Shown: one piece after another, positions 55,267 to 64,000 of the stretch
Position numbering within the stretch: the first letter of the stretch is position 1
Layout: each line of letters opens with the position of its first letter
Notes under the pieces: generated by a model
Told to the model about the DNA's origin: nothing
Seen by the model: only the letters and a program-made list of their open reading frames with translations
Databases searched by the model: none
NCBI RefSeq assembly: GCF_050908995.1
Contig: NC_135132.1
Coordinates: 7,435,001-7,499,000, forward strand
Length of the DNA stretch: 64,000 nucleotides
Reading direction: 5' to 3'
From: Andrena cerasifolii
Lineage: Eukaryota > Arthropoda > Insecta > Hymenoptera > Andrenidae
Position numbers and translations under genes: made by a program

Positions 55267-57641
55267 TTAATAGCCAGCCCGCTTCAGCTCGTTTAGCTGG
55301 TGAGCCAGCTTCTCCTCTTTAGTCCTCCTCGCCTGCCCCAGCTTCCTGCATTCGACGTAGGTGCTGAGGAAACGCTCCACGTCGATCTTCCTGTTCAGGA
55401 AATCCTCCGCGATCCTCTCGCTCTCCTCGTGGCTCTCGTCCGCCGCTCGTCTCAGACACTCCTTAATATGATCCGGCGTGAACACCTCCGACAGCTTGTT
55501 GTACCGTTGTATCAGCTGATCGTATCTGGCCTTCAGCGCGGCAACGGTCTGCACTTTACTCGCTACGTCAGACTGCAGCTCTCTAAGCTCGGGTTCTTTG
55601 GCTACGTTAGCCTCTGAAAAAAAAACCTCTCTTTACTAACAGGAGCCGTGACGATTAATCGGGGAGGGCATTTAAGGGGTTCGACTACTGTAAAACGGTC
55701 GATAAATCGTAATTCTTTTTTGTCGCTTCAATATTACTTTGAAATCTCCGGAATGACGTGCAAAAGGTTTGAAATATAAATATAACTTAGTTTATGGAGA
55801 TACAGAGCCGAACGCACACTCGAAAGTCTGCGCGCCGTACGATACTTTTCAAACTGGTGTACAAGGAGATATTTGCTAAAAACAATTTTTTTTTCAGAAA
55901 GACGGAGGTGCCCCCGGTGGCCCGCGGGCTACCAGTTAGTCAACTCTGCTTTACAATATGCCAAAATCGAGTGCTAAACCGCAATTGAATCGGCAGAGTA
56001 GCTTCTCTACAATTTGCACCAGAAGATTACCTATTTTTTCGGGTCGCCACAGCAGTCCACCCCCTTAAAATTCCATCACCTACCGGCAGTTTTTTGGACC
56101 CAATCGATGGCGCCGTCGATAGTCGCGTTGATGTCTTTCAGATCGGAATGTTTCTCCAGGAACTCGTCCAGCCTGTCGTCGTCCTCGCCGAGCAGCCTCA
56201 GCTCCTCGTTGGTCAGGCTGTTCAGCTCGGGGAAGGCCACGCTCTGGCGGGGCTTGCTCGGCACCTGGTTGGACAACGACTGGTAATTCGCGTTCGAGTA
56301 GTGCGAGTTCAGATACGAGCCCTGCTGGCTCGAATTGTATCTGGCGTGGTCCGCGTTGTGAAGTGAGCTGGCCCTGGAGCTCGTGATGTACGCAGAGTGC
56401 TGCGACGGCGAGCCGAACTTCGTGTGGCCGTCCGTCGCGTACGGGGTAGTCGAGTTCGTGTGGTTGTAACTGTAGATGCAGGTGTTCGCGCTGGCGGACG
56501 AATACTGAGGGAACTGCGCGGTGTAGTACGAATTGAACGAAGTCGCTGGGACCTCGGGATACTGCTGCCGGGAGTACGACGGCGATGTCCTTCCTTGTAA
56601 ATCTGTAACGGCATCGTTAAACATAGAACTACCCTCCCGAGTGTCCGGCCGGGCTCTGGGGATGTACTCGCCTCTGTGCGACTTCACAGATCCAGGGGAA
56701 ATATCGTCCAGCAACCGCGGAGGGTTTTTACTCAGCTCCCTGATGATCGCCTGGACGACGCGGCCCAGGTCGCTGTGCACTGTGAACTAAAGTACAAAGC
56801 GATTAGTCTCTGAGCTGCTGATGGACGTAATTAGCTACATAAAGAGCCGTACGTTGAGTAATCCCGGCGCGCTCGTGATCTCGCTGTGCTCGTTGCACCA
56901 AGGGTGGTTTATCGGGGGCGAAACCCTGAGCACTGGCTTTTCCAGCGGAAACTCCGGCGACAAAGAGACCATAATAGCCATTCTCCTTTCCCCGGCATCG
57001 AATTGCACCTGGTATTCCACATCTTCCCTGAGTTCTACTACACTGGAACAAGGAACAATCGCAATTTCAAATTACTACGAACTCGGATGCAGTAATAATC
57101 AGGTTCCGCGATCTCCGAGAACAAGCAACTCGTCGCGCTGCTGGAACAAAGAAAACGAATGGGAAACCCGACGGGGAAGGAAGCATTCCATGTGCGTCGG
57201 CTTAATACGAAAAACGACCTTGAAACGAAAGGCTCGCGAAGTTTAATTCGAGACAAAGAGCGGGGAAATGAAAGAAAAGGCCCCCGCAAATTGGGCGTGT
57301 ACCAAGGCCGATGATATCATTAACTCCGGAATGACGGATCGTGCAGTAAGGAGTTGGTTGCTTTATCCTCGGAAAAAAAAAGAGTGCGCCAGTGAAATTT
57401 CATTTTTATGCGCTCCGCGCGAGTCCTCCCCTTCGTTTCTCTTCGATTTAAGGAAATAGAAGGCGAGGGGCTCGTTCAGCGAGTAGACAGACAGACAACT
57501 GGAAAAGGAGCCAAAGAGGTTAGGTTGCCAGGCGAAGTTACTTCCCCCTTACTTGTCGTTGAAGATTTTCAGCGTGTCGATCTGTCGTTTTCTCTTGACC
57601 GCGGCATTTTCATTTTCCCCACGGAATATTCGCGATATCAT
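55267..57641 (-). CDS. Vps37A: ESCRT-I subunit VPS37A
   Basis: ESCRT-I component that sorts ubiquitinated cargo into multivesicular bodies on endosomes. Minus-strand exons: 57641-57553, 57042-56853, 56786-56084 and 55613-55267; 442 residues. Exon 1 (MISRIFRGENENAAVKRKRQ, then IDTLKIFND) was found by extending the frame upstream of the UEV-like domain. That domain has VVELREDVEYQVQFDAGERR, SPEFPLEKPVLRVSPPINHP and FTVHSDLGRVVQAIIREL. A long Ser/Tyr/Asn/Gln-rich linker (about residues 120-260) precedes AFPELNSLTNEELRLLGEDD and the Mod(r)/VPS37 coiled coil (RYDQLIQRYNKLSEVFTPDH, ESERIAEDFLNRKIDVERFL, RRTKEEKLAHQLNEL). The UEV-like N-terminus separates VPS37A from VPS37B/C/D. Diverges from PEX12. 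Confidence 0.93.
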
Positions 57642-59634
57642 TTAAAAGCGTGAGGTGTAGATAAAACATTCGCTTATCCTTCGGCCAGCCTGTCAAAGCA
57701 ACCATCCAGCAGCAGCAGAACAGCTGTTTCTTCCTGGCCCCCCTCGTCGCGCTACGCTCCCGTGGAAACATGGCTGCGCTCGCAGTGCGGGCGTTCTCGC
57801 GCGAAAACCTGTGTGGCGATTTATTTCAAACGCCCGAAGGGACGCTGCGTTCGTTCGTGACAGGCCTTGGTAATCCGCTCGCATCGGGGATTCAATTTGC
57901 CGGAAAATTCTTTCTGATAGCTACTACGATTTTACGGACATGTATTGTGACTGTGGAGACATGTATTTATACAGGGTGAGTCGTTTAAAACGATGCTCTC
58001 GGATGTCTTGGAAACTGGTGATTGTATCGAAAAATGTTTCGGATAGAAGTTGTATGGTTTCGAGGGAGGAATAATTTGGGGTTTAAGTAAAGTGACCAGA
58101 CATCCCGCATTTGAGCCCTTTGTCCCGCAAAGTGTCCCTGATTGGACATGTAAGCTTTTACATTTTCGCAGTGGCATAAAGCTATACTGTTTCCTCTACT
58201 TTTTTTGTTGTGAAAAAAGAAATATTTTTAATTTCGTTTCAATGTATCACTTTATAATCACAAGTATGTACATCGATCGATTCAGATTATTATTTGCTAC
58301 GAAAAAGTATTAAGCTACTTGTGTCTAGAACCATTTGTTTCGGAAATATTTGAATTCCAATATTACACGCTTTTATTTACGTACTTCGCGATGGATAAGT
58401 TAAATTGCCAAGGTAAAGTGCCATTGCAATTGAGGTAGATAGGTAATCTCGTTTGGTGATTATTGCACTTGTAGAAGAGTGTGATTACTGTACTTGTACG
58501 AGGAAAGTAGATAGGCTTGTTCACTCTGCTAATGCAGTAATGTTGCTTTTAAAAGTGTACCATTGTAGGATTGCTTTTAATACACGTTTGGAGGCAATAA
58601 ATGAGCAGTATTTTGTTTTGTAAAGGCCCTGGGAGCTCAGAATGCGATTAAATGATTCAATTTTTGAATTTTTATTTCTTTGTGATAATTGAATAAGGCA
58701 CTGTAGTTTGTAGGTGCCTCCGCTAGATGGCTATAGTTTCCTGTTTTGTGACTTTCACAACATTTAAATCGATTCTTTGATATTCGATTTTTACCAGATT
58801 CGATTCTTTGATGTAAGAATCGAAAATCGATTTTTTGCCCCTTGGGAGAATTATTTGTCTCTAGCGAAAGGACCAATCAAATTGCTTAGCATCACTTGGC
58901 TTGGTTTCGGGTTGGCAGGGTTGCCAGATTGGGCGGAATTCCGCCATTTTGGCTAAATTTCAAAACCAACTGGCGCTGAAAAAAATTGAAATTGGCGGTG
59001 CTTTGGCCGAAATTTCGATATTTGGGCTGTCCAGAACCAAATAGCATTTAAAAATTGTATAAAATAGATTATCATTGTTGTGTTAAAACGTTAATTGTAA
59101 TTGTGGGGTTTAGTGATGACGCAGTAGATATTCATTAAAAACGTTACTTAAAACACAATTGCTTACGAACAAGTAATAAAAATGAGTGAACAAAGATGTA
59201 CAAACGACGAACAATCGTTTCCACATGAAATTATTCGTAAAGAATGAAAAAAATATATAAATGAGGGGCTGGGTGAAAAAAAATTCAGTAAAATGTATTT
59301 AATTTATTATAAATCGTCAATTGATGATCAAATAATATAAACTAATGAATAATGATGCACAAACGATGCAGAATCGATTGCATAAAAAAGAAACTGATAT
59401 GTACTCCAAAGAGGGGCTAACTTTTCGGGAGTAAACTTCAGTTTTACCATTATCCTGAAAAGTCACATTTGTAGATAAAGTTCCTGTTGGATGAAAAATC
59501 TCAGATGAACACTGTCCGTGGCTCGATACGGTCGTAATTTATACGAAATATTGTCAAGGGTCCATAGGTCACACTCATAATAATCATAATCACCCATAAT
59601 GAATGCCTACAGTGGTGATTAAGAAGAAAGTAAC
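57642..59634. other. Divergent spacer between VPS37A and PEX12
   Basis: 57650-57900 is G+C-rich and CpG-containing, a plausible VPS37A promoter. From 57960 to 59500 the DNA is A+T-rich with no gene or clear repeat boundaries recognised. Confidence 0.4.
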
Positions 59635-61588
59635 ATGGCTGAGAGAGGAGCTCACTTAACTGGAACAACGTTTATAAAACCTTCTATCTTCGAAATCGTG
59701 GCTCATGAATCATTTGCCTCAACTGTTGAGCCGGCTTTTAAAAAACTTCTGTCGGTAGGTTAGGCCCCAGGCTCACAATTCAAGGACACTCATTTTACAT
59801 TTCCGGAAACGCAGGCTTTTATTATCAAACTCGGCTCGAAACAAAGTGTTTTTTTACAAAATACTTTTATTAATTTTTACGAACATAACCTTTCTCGCTT
59901 CGTAACTTTTAAGCGAAAACATTCTTAACCTCAAAATTGGTCTCTCTAACCTCCATACAAGTTTCCATAAACATAACTTTCGACCCGAAAAAAGGGCTTC
60001 CCAGGGGAAAAGTCCACAACTTTGATTCCATCCGAAGGATTTGTACAAGCTTTAATTTAAAGGAACTCCTATTTTCGTGTATATCGAACTGTATCTTTTT
60101 AAATAAACACAAATGAGTATCGCCTTAAAATCTCTGTATCTCGATGCCTCTAACGATTCAAACCCCTCGTTCGCCACATCGCAATACTCCGATAATTCGG
60201 ACGAGCTTTAGCTCCGCTAATTCTGAACAATGTTCTAGTTCCTCGCATCGTTCAATCTCGAAAGGTATGGACACCTTCTTAGGTGGGCGGACGAGGGCTA
60301 TTTAATTTTCAATGTAATTCTCCAGCGGTATTATCTAAAGAAATATTGTAAGTAAACCCGAAGCGGATCACGACTGTATAAATACTCACAAAGTCACGTC
60401 TTCCCCAGCCGCTTCATTTTCCGAGACCTTCTACGGTTTGAAGCGCATAGCAGTAACGGACTCTAAACTGAAATCCAAGCTGTCGAAGGAGCAAGAGAAA
60501 CTGTCTCTGATATTGATAGTTCTATTCCCTTACTTAAAAAATAAGCTCCTTGATCTGAGTCAGAGGTACAAGCTCGAGGAACTCGATGGCTGCGCACCGG
60601 AGACGGTAAATATTTGCTGAGGAATAATTGGAAGACGAACGCAGTATACAATCCTATTTTCACCGCAGAAATGGCAGAAATTGTATCGCAAATTTGTCGT
60701 CAAAGGAACCACGATGAGTTTCATGGTGTACGAGTTTATGGTATTATATAGTTATGTACTGTACGTTTCGGGGAAGTCGGTGTACCAGTCGCCACTCCTG
60801 AGGCTGTTATTCATCACTCTGACGTACGCCGAACCACAGCTGGTAGACAGCATTTCGGATCTACTGAAGAAAATAAGGAATAATTCGTTTGGCGTCAGCG
60901 ATGGCCTGCATGTTTTCCAACGAGTGGCGACTACGTCGCTTGAGTTTGGAGCGTTCTTCCTCCAGTTCTTGTCCTGGTGGACGCAGGAACATTATCATAT
61001 GAATTTGATAACGTTACCTGCTCCCCCACCTCCAGCGGTAAAGAAAATAATTTACAGACTGTTTAAGGCATCAACGATGTCTTTCCAAGTGTTTAAGATA
61101 TCTTCTTTATTAATGTTACTGATACTTTTAGATTCCAAGAATAGCCGAGCGATACAAGGGCCTATGCCCAATTTGCTGCAAACCACTTAGGGTTCACACA
61201 GTCCTTTCTGTATCTGGGTACGTATGCGTAGAAAGTTACGAGAATTTACGAAAAATTTAGTTCCTCCAACTAGAAATTTTAACGTACCTGATCAATTAAA
61301 ATAGAAATTTATTTCAACTAATTTTACGAAAAATTTAGTTCCTCCAACTAGAAAATTTATCGTAATCAATTAAAATAGAAATTAATTTCGACAAAATTTG
61401 CGAAAAATTTAGCTCCTGCAACTAGAAATTTTATTTTGAAGAAAATTGAGTTCCGTTCCATTTCTATGGTTTCCAGATACGCGTTCTGCTACCAGTGCAT
61501 TCTTCCTGCGATACGTAAAAGTGGGAAGTGTCCGGTAACAAACTATCCTGCCAAGGAGGACGATTTGATACGTTTATACTTAGACTGA
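59635..61588 (+). CDS. PEX12: Peroxin 12, peroxisomal RING-type ubiquitin ligase subunit
   Basis: Peroxisomal membrane protein of the PEX2-PEX10-PEX12 ligase that ubiquitinates the import receptor PEX5. Exons: 59635-59754, 60239-60347, 60409-60605, 60669-61037, 61132-61217 and 61477-61588; 330 residues, somewhat shorter than human PEX12. Landmarks in order: MAERGAHLTGTTFIKPSIFE, FLASFNLERYGHLLRWADEG, SAASFSETFYGLKRI, LILIVLFPYLKNKLLDL, KWQKLYRKFVVKGTT, QSPLLRLLFITLTYAEPQL, FFLQFLSWWTQEHYH and LPAPPPPA. The C-terminal degenerate RING follows: LCPICCKPLR, SGYAFCYQC and GKCPVTNYPAKEDDLIRLYL. As in all PEX12 the RING lacks several zinc ligands. The last intron has a tandem repeat. Confidence 0.94.
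61240..61437. repeat. ~76-bp tandem repeat in the last PEX12 intron
   Basis: GAAAAATTTAGTTCCTCCAA starts at about 61250 and 61328, and as GAAAAATTTAGCTCCTGCAA at about 61402, each followed by CTAGAAA and an AATTAAAATAGAAATT block. About 2.6 copies. Confidence 0.85.
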
Positions 61589-64000
61589 ACGATGGCGATG
61601 TACATAAAGTGAATTGTTATCCATAAAACACTCTTTTGCTCCGGTTACACACCGATGCGAAATGTTTACAGGGCAAAGAAAACTGTTCTCCTTATTAAGG
61701 AAATATTCATATATTTATTGTACGATATTACGACGAAATTTTCAATATTAATCTGGGTTCCAGGGAGGAGAAACATGTCATGGATCGTAAAGTACATTAA
61801 AATTGAATAAGCAGTGGCGAATAACAATTACAGGTACATTCCTATATAATTACAGAAAATACTGATTACGGCCGAAGCACTTTTCGATTAGCATCCAATA
61901 CACTCGCGTACGCGAATCACAGACAACGGCGCCGGAAGTTCTATTTATCGATTTCGATTGAACATTCGCACCAAGAATTTTTGGTCAAGGATCTTACATG
62001 AAATAATCTATTCAATACTGAATACTATACGTTCAACATTCTCTAGAATGCTGGGAGAAGAATAATCCGTAAAATAAAAGAGCAATCTTTAAAAACTAAC
62101 GATTCGTATTTATCAACGATCAGTGTTCGAGTAACAATTCTATGCACTTGTCGACGATACATAAGGCACTTTGTGGCAGCGGACAATGCGAACGCTAGAT
62201 TCTCCTCGAGACAGAGCTCTCCGGTGGCTCGCATAAAATTAAGAATTACTGTTCGTGAATCATCGAAGTAATTGACAAAATATCAGCGTTCCTTACTTAA
62301 AAAGTCTTAGGATATATATATATATATATTAAAAGTTTGGAGTATTTCTGATAATATATTCTTTAAAAGATATGGCACAGATATCGTAGACGTAAGTACA
62401 TCTACTTTGTCATGAATCAACGAAGGGGAAGAAATAGAAGAGGGAAACTTTGATAGGCGAAAGAAATACGCAGGTGAAGTTTCAGGGAACAGGATTGTAA
62501 AATGTATACAATACTTAAAAATTGGAATCCTTTCTTAAAAAAGTACCATATATATTTGCTTCACTGTTGTTCGTGTCTAGGAACGATTATCCTGCTTCTA
62601 CAAAAGATTCGTTTATTTATATATCTCTCTCCCGCTCGATGCCTAGCTTGCTCGTGTCTGAAGTGGCAAACTATAGGACTGCGAATTGACAAACCGCGTA
62701 AGTCTGTTGCTCTTAGAGGTGTGCGAGAACCCGAAAATGTCGGGAACCCGAGAAGAATTTCCGATCCGACCCGACATTTTCGAGTTCTCGCACACCTCTA
62801 GTTGCGCTACAACACTTGGAAAGCCCTACGATGAAGTACTCGAACACTGAGTTCTCTATCGCATTGATAGGAACGTATTATCAAAGGCCACAATTAGCGA
62901 GCAAAGATCCTAACGCTCTAGTCTAATCAAACTAACTACGTAGCGTGTTAGTTACGTTTCATGGCATGGAAATCAATAACAATGTCTTGCTTCGCATCTA
63001 CACACAGGCTTCTTAAAAGAAAACGAAATAAAAGAAACTATTGCTGTACATACGTGTACGCTGATCAAATTTTTCATACACAAATTGTACGGACTACACG
63101 AGTCGAGTAAATTCTAGAAAATTACGCAGCGGCTGATAAATTTATACAAACTGGCCAATGCACAAGTATGTACAGTATTTGCCATCGTCAGACTTTTAAA
63201 ATAGCATCGTCAATATTTCATTGAAATGTTTCGTTAACAGTGCATACATCGTATTGAAAGTATTTTTTTTTACAAATTAATAATTCCCTTTATAATTTGG
63301 AAATCTTATGCATCACATTCTCAGCCTACGATAGCTGCACTTCAGACTCTTAAAACGTTTTCAAAATTACAGCTTGAGTCACGCAGCAGTCGAGCATGAA
63401 AATTCATCGTAAAATAATTATTGCCTCTGTGTCGTTTCTGGTTAGCAGTCAGTTCACTTTAGAATAAAATTCCTTTCGTAATCATGCAGTGTAAAGGATG
63501 CATGACGCGCAATTAGGCACATTCGATAATTTCACGTTCGACAGTATCAACATTTGCGGCAACAACAGTACCTAAGCATGCACTATAACATTACCTGCCG
63601 TCTACGCAGAAAAATCCTTGTTACTCAATCATATCAAAACTTATAGAAGCGATAAGAAATCCATGCAGTATTCAGGGCTAAAATCCAACCGATAACGTTT
63701 AAAAAATATACATATAATTATCTAACACGCGTGCGTCGAAATAATCGCAGCTTGTTTGAGTCGACAATTTAAAATCCTATACTGACTTAAACTTCCTCTA
63801 CTTCGCGCGGGATTTCAGTAAAAGTTGACAACCACATCGACATCATTCCAGAATTGCCTATATCTACCCATTAACAACTATCGATCCTAGTGATAATTTT
63901 GATTTCTACGCACGTAACCGTTTGTATTACCGAGACATTTAAGATCCAAAGCCAGCCCAGCGAAGCAGGCGTGGACGAATGGAGTAAAGAAAGAAGGTGT
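61589..64000. other. PEX12 3' flank, A+T-rich, no gene seen
   Basis: No coding sequence recognised up to the window end. It holds a short TA run (62310-62329) and a small hairpin (62714-62800). Confidence 0.4.
62714..62800. repeat. 87-bp palindromic mini-element
   Basis: TAGAGGTGTGCGAGAACCCG and GAGTTCTCGCACACCTCTA are inverted. The inner arms ATGTCGGG and CCCGACAT also pair, leaving a loop of about 25 nt. It resembles a minimal MITE. Confidence 0.75.

Noticed and set aside
57101..57312. Plus-strand open frame starting ISENKQLVALLEQRKR
   Set aside because: Lies in the VPS37A intron 1 on the opposite strand, with no family match; the real upstream VPS37A exon was found at 57553-57641.
58637..58876. 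Minus-strand 79-codon open frame
   Set aside because: A+T-rich, no motif and no splice partner; likely chance.

Overview
This 64 kb window is animal nuclear DNA. It holds multi-exon genes with short GT-AG introns and microsatellites, and many small non-autonomous transposons sit in introns and spacers. The gene set (an eye-type G protein beta, GYF/GIGYF, Neuralized-like 4, Vps37A, one-Ig proteins of the OIG-4 type) points to an insect. A hymenopteran is my best guess, from overall protein resemblance rather than a diagnostic marker. No rRNA, tRNA or CRISPR was recognised, and nothing prokaryotic. I joined exons by hand from splice signals, reading frame and family resemblance. All twelve complete spliced CDS models with a chosen start sum to multiples of three, as does PLOD with one of its two alternative exons.

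Layout: acid lipase (lipase-3-like, minus, 118-3114); pancreatic-lipase-like secreted lipase (plus, 5213-7564); SCO1 copper chaperone (plus, 8716-10115); TAF10 (plus, 11346-11870); GYF/GIGYF translational repressor (plus, 13950-20575); PIG-A (minus, 23692-26529); NEURL4 with six NHR domains (plus, 27999-36834); eye-type G-beta (minus, 38100-39653); procollagen lysyl hydroxylase PLOD (plus, 42186-54264) with two OIG-4-like Ig genes nested antisense in one intron (47864-48482 and 50430-51087); VPS37A (minus, 55267-57641); PEX12 (plus, 59635-61588). These are mostly unrelated housekeeping and developmental genes. There is no operon-like logic; the only structural association is the nested pair inside PLOD.

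The most notable gene-level observation is in PLOD. Two adjacent, homologous 147-nt exons (52408-52554 and 52601-52747) are separated by a 46-nt intron and encode alternative versions of the segment just before the iron-binding core. This is the classic architecture of mutually exclusive exons enforced by a too-short intron. Other points are two probable GC-AG introns, several short stop-free introns whose length is a multiple of three, and an orphan signal-peptide exon at 40420-40630 whose splice phase fits PLOD exon 2.

The repeat landscape is dense. There are hAT-like elements with 8-bp target duplications, often nested; a series of long hairpin elements beginning and ending in TTAA; TA-flanked palindromic MITEs; and a palindrome family in which two copies share the core arms but carry different, still self-complementary, outer arms.
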